This document shows positions 17,605-24,885 of a stretch of 24,885 nt of DNA, piece by piece (position 1 is the stretch's first letter; each line of letters begins with the position of its first letter). The translations under genes were made by a program, and so were the position numbers. Source of the DNA: Cardiobacterium sp963553325 (GTDB taxonomy: Bacteria > Pseudomonadota > Gammaproteobacteria > Cardiobacteriales > Cardiobacteriaceae); contig CAUVOF010000022.1 of the NCBI GenBank assembly GCA_963553325.1, positions 1 to 24,885 on the forward strand, in the 5' to 3' direction. The notes under the pieces are model-generated. The model made no database searches. It was not told the DNA's origin and saw only the letters and a list, made by a program, of their open reading frames with translations.

Positions 17605-18821
17605 ATGCCTTTTTGCCGCTATTGGTTAATGGCGCGACATTTTTGTTTTTTGCTTTGAGCCTCGGCGTGAAAAGCGGCTACAGCTACGGCGCGGTGCTGC
17701 TGTTGCTTACCGCGCTCTTTTCTTGCCGTCTTTGGTGGCGAGATCGTCCGCGCGATGCGGCGCTGCGCTGGCTCGCCGCCGCGTTTTTCGCCGCCGGGCT
17801 GCTCGCCCTGCTCGATGTGATTCGCGCCGATTTGGGGATGCGCGGGCTGGAGCTGCCGCTCAAATTTTTTGCCGTGCCGCTGCTGCTTTATTTTTTAGCG
17901 GCTGTGCCGCCGCGCCCACGTGCGATTTGGGCAGGGGCGGCCTGCGGCGCGTTGCTCGGTCTGGCGGTGGCGTGGGGGTATGCGACCTTTGCCCCGGAAG
18001 CGTTGCCCTATGGCCGCGCCGCCCGCTTTCTCCATCCGATTCAGCTCGGCAATCTGGCGATGCTGCTCGCCCTCATCACCGCGTGCAGTCTGCGCGCCAA
18101 GCCACGCGGCTGGCAACTGCTGCTGACGCTCGCCGGTGCCGCCGCCGGGGTTTATACGGCGTTTCTGTCGCAGACGCGCGGCAGTTTTTTCGCCCTCGCC
18201 TGGGCACTCGTCTTCCTCGGCCTGCTGTCGCTACGCCGCCGTCATTTCCGCGCGCGCAGCGTCGCCCTGTCGGCGCTGATTGTCGCCATCGCCGCGCCGC
18301 TGTTCTGGTTCGCTAATATTGAGGTGATTGAGGAGCGGCTGGCCGAGGCGCAACACGACATCGCCCTTTATCAAGAAGGCAAGGCGGATACCTCCATCGG
18401 CGCGCGTTTTGAAATGTGGCGCTTTGCCTGGGCGGAGGGGGTTCGCTATCCGCTCTTCGGCGCGGGCACGGCGCAGTTGAATGCCGACAAGGACGGCTGG
18501 CACGCCGCCGCCGACCTCGCCGCCTTCGGCCATCTGCACAACGAGTTTCTCGATGCCTTCGCCCGGCGCGGTCTGGTGGGGCTTGCGGTATTGCTGTTTT
18601 TGTTCGTCTGGCCGCTGGTGCTTTATCGTCGCGGCGAGGAGCGCGATTCGCCCGATGCCGCCGCGCTGCGCCTCGCCGGGCGGGCGCAGGTGCTGCTTTA
18701 CAGCGGCTTCAGCCTGACCCAGGCGGCGCTGTTCAGCCACAACAGCGGCCTGCTCTTTTTTGTGTTGCCGCTTTGCCTGATTGTTGCCGCGCTGCGCGGC
18801 GAAGGACACGCCCATGTTTGA
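17601..18821 (+). CDS. O-antigen ligase-like polytopic membrane protein (WaaL/Wzy family)
   Basis: This 406-residue protein has about ten hydrophobic segments. The ligase/polymerase signature is a large periplasmic region between about 235 and 320 containing HLHNEFLDAFARRGLVGL (His311/His313), and an Arg in LSQTRGSFFA (Arg193); both are positions important in WaaL-type enzymes. It would join undecaprenyl-linked glycan to lipid A-core in the periplasm, or polymerise it. The start overlaps the preceding stop in ATGA (17601-17604) and its own stop overlaps msbA by 8 nt, so translation is coupled on both sides. WaaL versus Wzy cannot be settled by sequence alone, so no symbol is given. Confidence 0.85.
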   Translation: MNAFLPLLVNGATFLFFALSLGVKSGYSYGAVLLLLTALFSCRLWWRDRPRDAALRWLAAAFFAAGLLALLDVIRADLGMRGLELPLKFFAVPLLLYFLAAVPPRPRAIWAGAACGALLGLAVAWGYATFAPEALPYGRAARFLHPIQLGNLAMLLALITACSLRAKPRGWQLLLTLAGAAAGVYTAFLSQTRGSFFALAWALVFLGLLSLRRRHFRARSVALSALIVAIAAPLFWFANIEVIEERLAEAQHDIALYQEGKADTSIGARFEMWRFAWAEGVRYPLFGAGTAQLNADKDGWHAAADLAAFGHLHNEFLDAFARRGLVGLAVLLFLFVWPLVLYRRGEERDSPDAAALRLAGRAQVLLYSGFSLTQAALFSHNSGLLFFVLPLCLIVAALRGEGHAHV

Positions 18822-20541
18822 CCGCGACGACCGCGCCCGCTATCTGCGCCTGCTCGCCTTTATCCGCCCGCATTGGAAGGTGGTGCTGCTCGCCGCCGGC
18901 GGCACGGTGCTTTATGGCTTGACCGAACCGCTGGTGCCGTTTGTCCTGCAACCGCTGGTCGATGGCGGCTTTGCCGAGGGCGATATGCGCACGGTTTATG
19001 GGCTGACCGCGCTCTTGTTCTTCGGCTTTATGCTGCGCGGCGCGGCAAGTTATACAGCCACGTGCAGCATGAACTGGCTGGCGCAGCAGGTGGTTTACAC
19101 GCTGCGCGGGCGGATGTTCGCGCAGTTGCTGCGCCTGCCGATGCGCTATTTTGACGAGCACAGCGCCGGCAGCATCGTCTCGCGTTTCACCTACGACGCG
19201 CTGCAATTGATGGCAGCCAGTACCGATGCGGTCGCCATTCTCTTGCGCGAGACCGTGACCATCATTGCCCTGACCGTCTTTCTCTTTTATCTCGATTGGA
19301 AGATGACGCTGCTGTTGTTCGTGGTAGCACCAGTGCTTGCCTACATCATTGTTCACGTCTCGAAGAAGCTGCGCAGCATGGCGCGGGCGATGCAGGAAGA
19401 CATGAGCGGCATGAATCATGTCGTCGATGAAAGCCTGCGCGGGCGGGCGATTGTCCGCATTTATAACGGCCAGGATTATGAATTCGCGCGCTTTGAGCGG
19501 CAGGCGGAGGCGGTACGCTTCCACGCGGTGAAATCGACGAAAATCGCCGCCAGTGCCTCGCCGGTGGTGGAGATGACCATCATCGCCGCGCTCTGCACCG
19601 TGATTATTTTGTTCGCCTGGAAGGCGCGCAGCGCGCCGGCGCAGATGACCACCGGCGTCTTCGTTTCCTTCCTCGGCACGATGGCGCTGCTCTTCCCGCC
19701 GATTAAGCGCATGGGCAAGATTAACGAGCCGATTCAGCGCGGCTTGGCGGCGGCGCAAAGCATTTTTGATTTTCTCGACGCGCCAACCGAGCCGCAGCCC
19801 GCCCTGCCACCGGTAACGCTGACGCGCGGCGAGATTGAGTTCCGCGAAGTCAGCTTTTCCTATCCAGAGCAGCCAGTGCTGGAACGCTTCAGCCTGCACA
19901 TCCGCGCCGGCGAAACCGTCGCCCTCATCGGCGAATCGGGCAGCGGCAAATCAACCATCGCCGCGCTGCTTGCCGGTTTTTACCCGCCAGACGCCGGGGC
20001 GATTTTCATCGACGGCCACGACCTCGCCGAGGTCAGCCTTGCCGACCGCCGCCGCGCCATCGCCTTCGTCTCACAAGACACGGTGCTGTTTTCCACCAGC
20101 ATCGCCGCCAACATTGCCTACGCCGACCCAACGCCAGACATGGCAAAAGTGCAGCTCGCGGCAGAGTCCGCCAACGCCGCCGATTTCATCGCCAAACTGC
20201 CGCACGGTTACGCCGAAAACAGCGGGCAGCAGGGTGGCCGTCTTTCCGGCGGGCAGAAGCAGCGCATCGCCATCGCCCGCGCCTTATATAAGGACGCGCC
20301 GATATTGATTTTGGACGAGGCAACCTCGGCGCTCGACAACCACAGCGAGGCGAAAGTGCAGGAAGCGATTGAGCGCCTGCGGCAAAACCGCACCGCGATT
20401 ATCATCGCCCACCGCCTCTCTACCATCCGCAATGCCGACCGCATTGTCGTCCTCGAAAAGGGCAAAATCGTCGAAAGCGGCAGCCACGCTGAACTCCTCA
20501 AACGCGGCGGCAGTTATGCTAAACTGCTGCACCGTATCTAA
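18814..20541 (+). CDS. msbA: Lipid A/LPS flippase, ABC half-transporter
   Basis: At 575 residues, this is the usual MsbA size. It flips lipid A-core across the inner membrane. The N-terminal half is a six-helix ABC exporter domain with MsbA-like blocks (LRGAASYTATC, MRYFDEHSAGSIVSRFTYD). The ATPase has Walker A GESGSGKST (373-381), signature LSGGQKQR from 477, Walker B ILILDE with Asp501/Glu502, then ATSALD and an H-loop AHRLST. Start 18814 (MFDRDDRARYLRLL) was chosen over 18781 because it matches the usual N-terminus; it overlaps the ligase gene by 8 nt. Placement beside core glycosyltransferases and a ligase fits the role. Confidence 0.92.
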   Translation: MFDRDDRARYLRLLAFIRPHWKVVLLAAGGTVLYGLTEPLVPFVLQPLVDGGFAEGDMRTVYGLTALLFFGFMLRGAASYTATCSMNWLAQQVVYTLRGRMFAQLLRLPMRYFDEHSAGSIVSRFTYDALQLMAASTDAVAILLRETVTIIALTVFLFYLDWKMTLLLFVVAPVLAYIIVHVSKKLRSMARAMQEDMSGMNHVVDESLRGRAIVRIYNGQDYEFARFERQAEAVRFHAVKSTKIAASASPVVEMTIIAALCTVIILFAWKARSAPAQMTTGVFVSFLGTMALLFPPIKRMGKINEPIQRGLAAAQSIFDFLDAPTEPQPALPPVTLTRGEIEFREVSFSYPEQPVLERFSLHIRAGETVALIGESGSGKSTIAALLAGFYPPDAGAIFIDGHDLAEVSLADRRRAIAFVSQDTVLFSTSIAANIAYADPTPDMAKVQLAAESANAADFIAKLPHGYAENSGQQGGRLSGGQKQRIAIARALYKDAPILILDEATSALDNHSEAKVQEAIERLRQNRTAIIIAHRLSTIRNADRIVVLEKGKIVESGSHAELLKRGGSYAKLLHRI

Positions 20542-20559
20542 TCCAACTCCCTGAATTTT

Positions 20560-21018
20560 ATGAAAATCCTGATGGTCTGCACTGGCAACATCTGCCGCTC
20601 GCCGATGGCGGAAGGTATTGCCCGTTTTTTGTTACAGACGGCGGGGCGGGACGACATTTCCGTCGATTCTGCCGCCACTCTCCCCTACCACACTGGCAAA
20701 GCCCCCGACCCGCGCGCCTGCCGCGTCATGCGCGCCCACAACATGCCGATTGACGACCTGCGCGCCCGCACTTTTACGGTGGAAGATTTCTACGCCTTCG
20801 ATCTGATTCTCGTCGCCGACCGCGGTCATTACCGCCATTTGCAGGCGCTGGCGCCCAGCGATGAATCCTGCGCCGAAGTCGCCTATATGCTCGACACCCT
20901 GCCGGACGACCCGGGAGCGGATTTACCCGACCCCTATTACGGCGATGCAGCCGATTTTGAAAGTACCTTTGCCCTGCTGGACGCCGCGCTGCGCGCCCGC
21001 TTTGCCACCCTTCGCTGA
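20560..21018 (+). CDS. Low-molecular-weight protein-tyrosine phosphatase
   Basis: This 152-residue protein matches the LMW-PTP family. The P-loop VCTGNICRSP holds nucleophile Cys7 and Arg13 (CX5R), and the general-acid loop is DLPDPYYG near residue 122. In envelope loci such enzymes (Wzb type) usually dephosphorylate a BY-kinase or sugar-transfer enzymes; no kinase is seen here, so the target is unknown. The ATG at 20560 lies 18 nt after msbA, preceded by CTCCCTGAATTTT. The next gene is a shortened duplicate with a similar upstream sequence. A free-standing small-molecule or arsenate-type role is less likely given the DPYYG loop. Confidence 0.93.
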   Translation: MKILMVCTGNICRSPMAEGIARFLLQTAGRDDISVDSAATLPYHTGKAPDPRACRVMRAHNMPIDDLRARTFTVEDFYAFDLILVADRGHYRHLQALAPSDESCAEVAYMLDTLPDDPGADLPDPYYGDAADFESTFALLDAALRARFATLR

Positions 21019-21079
21019 TAACAGCACCCCGCGCCGCTACGCTGGCGCCCCTCTCTTAACCCAAACTCTCTGAAAAATC

Positions 21080-21292
21080 ATGAATATATTGATGGTCTGC
21101 ACGGCCAATATTTGCCGTTCGCCGATGGCGGCAGGTATTGCCCGTTTTCTGCTCAAGGCAGCAGGACGCGCTGACGTTCGCGTCGATTCCGCCGCTACCC
21201 ACGACTACTGCCTCGGCAAGGCAGCGGATTTTCATCTCACCTTCAGCCTGCTAGAACGCGCCCTACGCGCAAGGTTCGCCAATGGCCGCTGA
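21080..21292 (+). CDS. Internally deleted duplicate of the LMW phosphatase (70 aa)
   Basis: Residues 1-48 align with the start of the adjacent phosphatase (MNILMVCTANICRSPMA versus MKILMVCTGNICRSPMA). Residue 49 onward (ADFHLTFSLLERALRARFANGR minus its last residues) aligns with the last 22 residues of that protein. An in-frame deletion has removed the equivalent of residues 49-130. The CX5R loop survives, but the general-acid DPYYG loop and the core are missing, so normal phosphatase activity is unlikely. The frame is intact and its TGA (21290-21292) overlaps the dnaA ATG at 21282. It may be a decaying pseudogene, or a small product or leader coupling translation to dnaA. Confidence 0.75.
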   Translation: MNILMVCTANICRSPMAAGIARFLLKAAGRADVRVDSAATHDYCLGKAADFHLTFSLLERALRARFANGR

Positions 21293-22610
21293 AACGCAGT
21301 ACTACGAGCAGGCGTTGCGCCTCTGGCAAAGCGTGCTCGACATGATGGCGCCGCTCTGCTCAAAGGATGACAACCTCATCCTCGCCTCGCTCACCCTGCG
21401 CGCGAAAAGCGAGAAGGAATGGATTTTGCTCGCGCCGAACAAGTTTGCCTGCGAGCAGATTAAGAAATCGCTGTTTGAGGCGCTGCAAATGTTCCTTGGC
21501 AACAAGGGGGTGAAAAAGCTCAAGGTGGAAGTGGCGACCACGCAGGACATGTTTGTCGCCGACACCACCACCCCGGCGCCGTTTGAGAGCAATCTCATCA
21601 GCGACTACCAGTTCCATAACTTCATCGCCGCCCCTTCCAACCATGAGGCCGTCGCCGCCACCGAGCGCGTTTCCAGCGGCGTTTTCCTCGCCGACAGCAA
21701 CCCGCTACTTATCTACGGCGCGACCGGCCTCGGCAAATCGCACCTGATGCACGCGGTTGGCAACGCCATGCGCCGTAACGGCCGCGCCGCGGTGATGTAC
21801 ATGAACGCCGAGCAGTTCGTAAACGAGTTTATCGCCGCCATTTCCGGCAAATCGCAGCGCGCCTTCTCGCAGCGCCTGCGCAACGTCGATGCGCTGCTCA
21901 TTGACGACGTGCAGTTTTTGGGCGGCAAGGAACAGTCGCAGGCGGAATTTTTCCACACCTTCAACGAGCTGATGGACAAGAAGCGGCAAATCATCATGAC
22001 CTGCGACCGCTACCCGAAAGAAATCGAGGGGCTGGAAGCGCGGCTGAAATCGCGTTTCGGCGCCGGGCTATCGGTGTCGGTACGCACGCCGGAGCCGGAA
22101 ACGCGCTTTGCCATTTTGAAGAACAAGGCGAAGGAACAGCATTTTCCCCTGCCGGACGAAGTCGCCTACTTCATCGCCGACAACGTCGAATCGAACGTGC
22201 GCGACCTCGAAGGCGCGCTAAAAAAGCTCATCTTCCAGTGCCGCGTCCTGAAAAACGACGCGCCGGCGACGCTATCGCTTGCCCAGGCGACGCTTGCCGA
22301 CCTGTTGCAGGCGCAGAAAACGCAGACCAGCGCGGAAAACATCCTGCGCGTGGTGGCACGCTATTACGGCGTCAGCGTCGAGGATTTGCTTTCGCGCAGC
22401 CGCAAAAAAATCTACGCCGAGCCGCGCATGCTGGCGATGGCGCTTACCCGCGAGCTAACCGACCTGCCACTGAAATCCATCGCCCGCACCTACCAGCGCA
22501 AAGACCACAGCACGGTGATGCATGCCATTGAAAACCTGGAAAAACGGCGGCACAGCGAGCCGCGTTTGCGCGAAGAATACGACAACATCCGCACCATCAT
22601 TACCGCCTGA
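21282..22610 (+). CDS. dnaA: Chromosomal replication initiator DnaA
   Basis: At 442 residues, all four DnaA regions are present. Domain I is at about 1-85. Domain II is very short. The AAA+ domain III has Walker A GATGLGKSH from 146 and Walker B LLIDDVQFLGG with Asp208/Asp209. Domain IV has the DNA-binding signature KDHSTVMHAIENLEK from 407. DnaA-ATP opens oriC and autoregulates. The ATG at 21282 lies within the end of the truncated phosphatase gene, with AAGG at 21271-21274 as Shine-Dalgarno. No intergenic promoter region is available immediately upstream, so expression probably depends on the envelope cluster's transcript or on a promoter inside it. oriC-like sequence follows directly. Confidence 0.97.
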   Translation: MAAETQYYEQALRLWQSVLDMMAPLCSKDDNLILASLTLRAKSEKEWILLAPNKFACEQIKKSLFEALQMFLGNKGVKKLKVEVATTQDMFVADTTTPAPFESNLISDYQFHNFIAAPSNHEAVAATERVSSGVFLADSNPLLIYGATGLGKSHLMHAVGNAMRRNGRAAVMYMNAEQFVNEFIAAISGKSQRAFSQRLRNVDALLIDDVQFLGGKEQSQAEFFHTFNELMDKKRQIIMTCDRYPKEIEGLEARLKSRFGAGLSVSVRTPEPETRFAILKNKAKEQHFPLPDEVAYFIADNVESNVRDLEGALKKLIFQCRVLKNDAPATLSLAQATLADLLQAQKTQTSAENILRVVARYYGVSVEDLLSRSRKKIYAEPRMLAMALTRELTDLPLKSIARTYQRKDHSTVMHAIENLEKRRHSEPRLREEYDNIRTIITA

Positions 22611-22841
22611 CGGCAATGTGGATAACTTGGTGGATAGAATGTGGATAACTTGGTGGATAAAGTGTGGATAACTCGATTTGCCGGATGCCGCGAAAGTTAT
22701 CCACATCCTATCCCCCGACTTATCCACACTTCATCCACAAACAGGCCGCGTAAAATTCCTTTACACTACAAGTAGTCAGGTCACTTATCCACATATCCAC
22801 AGACACGACTACGACGACGATATTACTTAAAGAGGTTAAAT
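22611..22841. other. Probable origin of replication (oriC), dnaA-dnaN gap
   Basis: Six perfect DnaA boxes (TTATCCACA) occur in 231 bp: on the minus strand at 22617-22625, 22640-22648 and 22663-22671, and on the plus strand at 22697-22705, 22720-22728 and 22785-22793. One-mismatch boxes lie at 22652-22660 (minus), 22731-22739 and 22793-22801 (plus). The left three and the first two right boxes are exactly 23 bp apart, being parts of 23-bp tandem units. The two groups point opposite ways around about 22684. AT-rich tracts (22749-22780 and 22819-22848) are candidates for the unwinding element; the second merges into the dnaN ribosome-binding site. Confidence 0.85.
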
Positions 22842-23951
22842 ATGAAATTCAGCATCGTGAAAGAGAAGTTCCTTGAACCACTCGCAGACATCAATGGCAT
22901 CGTTGCCCGCAAGACCACCAAACCCATCTTGAGCCATGTGCTGTTACAAGCAGGGGCGGACCATCTGTTGCTAAAAGGCACGGATACCGAAGTAACCTTG
23001 CAAGTCCTCTTGCATGAGCTGGAAGTACAAGATATCGGCGCGATAACCGTACCGGCCGCCAAGCTGCTGGATGTGGTGCGCCACCTGCCGGCACAGGCAA
23101 CCGTTTACTGCGCGCTGGAAAAAGAGCAATTGCTGGTGAAAGCCGCGGGCAGCGTGTTCCGCATCGCCACCCTGCCCGCGGAAGACTTCCCGATACTGGC
23201 AGAGGCCGACATGGCGCGGCGCATCGAAAGCGAGAGCCGCGCCCTGCACGACATCATGCAGAAAGTGCGCTTTGCCATGGCGAGCGAAGACGTGCGCTAC
23301 TACCTGAACGGCATGTACCTGAACGTGGTCGAAGACGGCAACGCCATCCATGCGGTCAGCACCGACGGCCACCGCCTTGCCTGCGCGCGTAGCGCCCTGC
23401 CGACCCCAACCGCGATTACCAACCTCATCCTGCCGAAAAAAGGCGTGAGCGAGCTAATCAAGCTGCTTGGCCGCGTCAGCCAGCCGGTGGTGTTGAACCT
23501 TGGCGAGCGCCAGTTAAGCCTGACCCTCGGCGGCTACCGCCTGACCAGCCAACTGATTGACGGCACCTTCCCCAACTACGAGCAAGTATTGCCGCCGGCG
23601 CAGGAAACGCCGATTCTCATTGCCCGCCAAGCCTTCCTCGAATCGCTGCAACGCGCCAAAGTGCTGCTGCTGGACCGCCACGACGGCATCCGCCTCACCT
23701 TTGGCGAAAACAAACTGCAACTCGCCGCACGCAACCTGGAAAACGAAACCGCCGAAGAAGCGCTGGACATCATCAACCCGCAGGCGCGGCAATTGGAAGT
23801 GGCGCTGAACATCAACTACCTCATCGACGCCATTTCCACCATCAACGGCGACAACGTGCAGCTACACATCGCCGACGGCAACAGCCCCTGCCTGATTACC
23901 AGCAGCGAGGACGAAGGCGTGCGCTACGTCATCATGCCGATGCGGCTGTAA
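22842..23951 (+). CDS. dnaN: DNA polymerase III beta subunit (sliding clamp)
   Basis: At 369 residues (E. coli clamp 366), it forms a ring dimer that tethers Pol III to DNA. The three clamp domains are recognisable at about 1-120, 128-245 and 247-369. Conserved blocks include VVARKTTKPILSHV-type sequence (here GIVARKTTKPILSHVLL), AVSTDGHRLA near 179, LIDGTFPNYEQVLP, and the terminal YVIMPMRL. ATG 22842 is preceded by AGAGG (22830-22834). It lies directly behind oriC, so DnaA-box occupancy may affect its transcription. Downstream comes a palindromic element and tatC, not recF and gyrB. Confidence 0.97.
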   Translation: MKFSIVKEKFLEPLADINGIVARKTTKPILSHVLLQAGADHLLLKGTDTEVTLQVLLHELEVQDIGAITVPAAKLLDVVRHLPAQATVYCALEKEQLLVKAAGSVFRIATLPAEDFPILAEADMARRIESESRALHDIMQKVRFAMASEDVRYYLNGMYLNVVEDGNAIHAVSTDGHRLACARSALPTPTAITNLILPKKGVSELIKLLGRVSQPVVLNLGERQLSLTLGGYRLTSQLIDGTFPNYEQVLPPAQETPILIARQAFLESLQRAKVLLLDRHDGIRLTFGENKLQLAARNLENETAEEALDIINPQARQLEVALNINYLIDAISTINGDNVQLHIADGNSPCLITSSEDEGVRYVIMPMRL

Positions 23952-23978
23952 CCACCAAGCGCACAAGACAGAAGACTA

Positions 23979-24021
23979 GGCGTTTACATACACCAACCCC
24001 GCTACCCTGTATGTAAACGCC
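23979..24021 (+). repeat. Dispersed 3' palindrome, copy 3 (after dnaN)
   Basis: Perfect 14-bp arms GGCGTTTACATACA / TGTATGTAAACGCC enclose a 15-nt loop, CCAACCCCGCTACCC. It begins 28 nt past the dnaN stop. In the direction of the upstream gene the loop ends CCCCGCTACCC, as it does behind gcvP. No T-run follows. Confidence 0.8.
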
Positions 24022-24053
24022 AAAACCGAACCCATAACTTCACAACCAACCCC

Positions 24054-24827
24054 ATGAGCGAAAACCCCAACACCCCGGAAAACGACGACCCGGAAATGCC
24101 CATCGTCGAGCACCTCATTGAACTGCGCACCCGCCTCTTGCGCATCATCTACGCCCTGGGCGGCGTCTTCCTGCTGCTGCTGCCGTTTCGCAACCGCGTT
24201 TACGAGACCTTTGCCCTGCCGGTGCTGAATAACATGCTGCCCGGACAAACCATGCTCGCCTACGACGGCATCGACATCTTCCTCACCCCCATCAAAGTCT
24301 GCCTCTTTCTCGCCTGCCTCTTTACCATTCCGTGGATTCTCTACCAGGTGTGGGCGTTTGTCGCGCCGGGGATGTACCGCCACGAAAAGCGCCTGGTGCG
24401 CCCCATTCTCATCTCTTCCACCGTCCTTTTTTACACCGGCGTGCTCTTTGCCTACTTCGTCATCCTGCCGATACTCTTTAGCTTCCTCGCCGGGATTGAG
24501 CTCAAGGGCGTCGAATACAAGCCGGACATCACCCAATACATGAACCTTAGCCTGACGATGTTCATCGCCTTTGGCGCGGCGTTTGAAGTGCCGGTAGCGA
24601 CGGTCATCTTCATCATGCTCGGCATCGTCCGCCCGGAAACGCTGGCGCAAAAGCGCCCCTACATCATCCTTGCCGCCTTCACCATCGGCATGCTGCTCAC
24701 CCCGCCGGATGCCATCTCGCAAACGCTGCTCGCCGTGCCCATGCTCATCCTCTTTGAAGCGGGGCTGTACATCGGCAAACGCCTGCTCGCCAAGAGAGAG
24801 GCGGAAGAAAGCGAAGCTAAGCGCTAA
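24054..24827 (+). CDS. tatC: Sec-independent (Tat) protein translocase subunit TatC
   Basis: At 257 residues with six hydrophobic segments, it is a typical TatC, the inner-membrane receptor for twin-arginine signal peptides. Conserved features include HLIELRTRLLR at 20-30, FLTPIKVCLF, the periplasmic-loop block FVAPGMYRHEKRLVRP, and LLTPPDAISQTLLAVP near the C-terminus. The tail is highly charged (KREAEESEAKR). Start ATG 24054 lies downstream of the palindrome; the Shine-Dalgarno is poor. tatA and tatB are not directly upstream, where dnaN is found; any tat genes downstream would lie past the window edge. Confidence 0.96.
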   Translation: MSENPNTPENDDPEMPIVEHLIELRTRLLRIIYALGGVFLLLLPFRNRVYETFALPVLNNMLPGQTMLAYDGIDIFLTPIKVCLFLACLFTIPWILYQVWAFVAPGMYRHEKRLVRPILISSTVLFYTGVLFAYFVILPILFSFLAGIELKGVEYKPDITQYMNLSLTMFIAFGAAFEVPVATVIFIMLGIVRPETLAQKRPYIILAAFTIGMLLTPPDAISQTLLAVPMLILFEAGLYIGKRLLAKREAEESEAKR

Positions 24828-24850
24828 GGCGTGTTTACAATTGGACAATC

Positions 24851-24885
24851 CCCCTCCCCCGCAGGGCGAAGCCCGCAGCGGGGGA
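24851..24885. repeat. C/G-rich intergenic hairpin repeat, cut by window end
   Basis: CCCCTCCCCCGCAGGGCGAA followed by GCCCGCAGCGGGGGA can fold as an imperfect hairpin (outer CCCC/GGGG, inner GGGC-GAA-GCCC). Its wording resembles the C-rich patches at 12690-12726, 15027-15060 and 15181-15207. It may extend beyond the window. Confidence 0.45.

Noticed and set aside
22617..22671. 23-bp tandem repeats as a CRISPR or satellite array
   Set aside because: The units are explained by phased DnaA boxes between dnaA and dnaN; there are no unique spacers.
24833..24850. Fourth copy of the TTTACATAC palindrome behind tatC
   Set aside because: Only GTTTACA matches; the following bases diverge and the window ends before a right arm could appear.

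Overview
The window looks like chromosome of a Gram-negative proteobacterium with a GC content near 58-60% by eye. It carries MsbA, an O-antigen-ligase-like protein, TatC, a DnaA/DnaN pair with TTATCCACA-type DnaA boxes, and a dimeric-length glycine cleavage P protein. My best guess is Cardiobacteriaceae (Cardiobacterium-like). This is inference from overall impression, not from an rRNA gene. The neisserial uptake word GCCGTCTGAA was not seen.

Layout. (1) 1-5313, plus strand: the tail of a D-2-hydroxyacid dehydrogenase, a MuiA-family DUF4139 exported protein ending in a clean terminator, an SDR oxidoreductase overlapping a free-methionine-(R)-sulfoxide reductase, and a large Sel1-repeat protein. 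(2) 5314-9878, minus strand: aroC, gcvP and gcvH, with an intrinsic terminator after each gcv gene. (3) 9926-14584, plus strand: a short-type adk, a DUF5713 protein, a second and more AT-rich Sel1-repeat protein, a small membrane protein, and an exported protein made of two homologous halves. (4) 14585-15269: a repeat-rich gap without a convincing gene. (5) 15270-22610, plus strand: a tightly packed LPS/envelope cluster (glycosyltransferase, double GT2 glycosyltransferase, O-antigen ligase, MsbA, LMW protein-tyrosine phosphatase, a deleted second copy of that phosphatase) running directly into dnaA. (6) 22611-22841: a probable oriC rich in DnaA boxes, then dnaN and tatC.

Two dispersed-repeat families stand out. 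The first is a 107-bp and a 154-bp element with TATA-ended terminal inverted repeats and covarying internal arms. In size classes and layout they resemble the Correia (CREE) elements of Neisseria. The second is a palindrome with TTTACATAC arms and a conserved C-rich loop. It occurs three times, each 16-28 nt after a stop codon and always in the same orientation relative to the upstream gene, which suggests a transcript-level 3' element.

The replication region is also unusual. dnaA starts inside the stop of a truncated phosphatase gene at the end of an envelope operon, and neither rpmH upstream nor recF/gyrB downstream is present. The DnaA boxes sit in 23-bp tandem units in the dnaA-dnaN gap. 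I found no CRISPR array, prophage, tRNA or rRNA gene.
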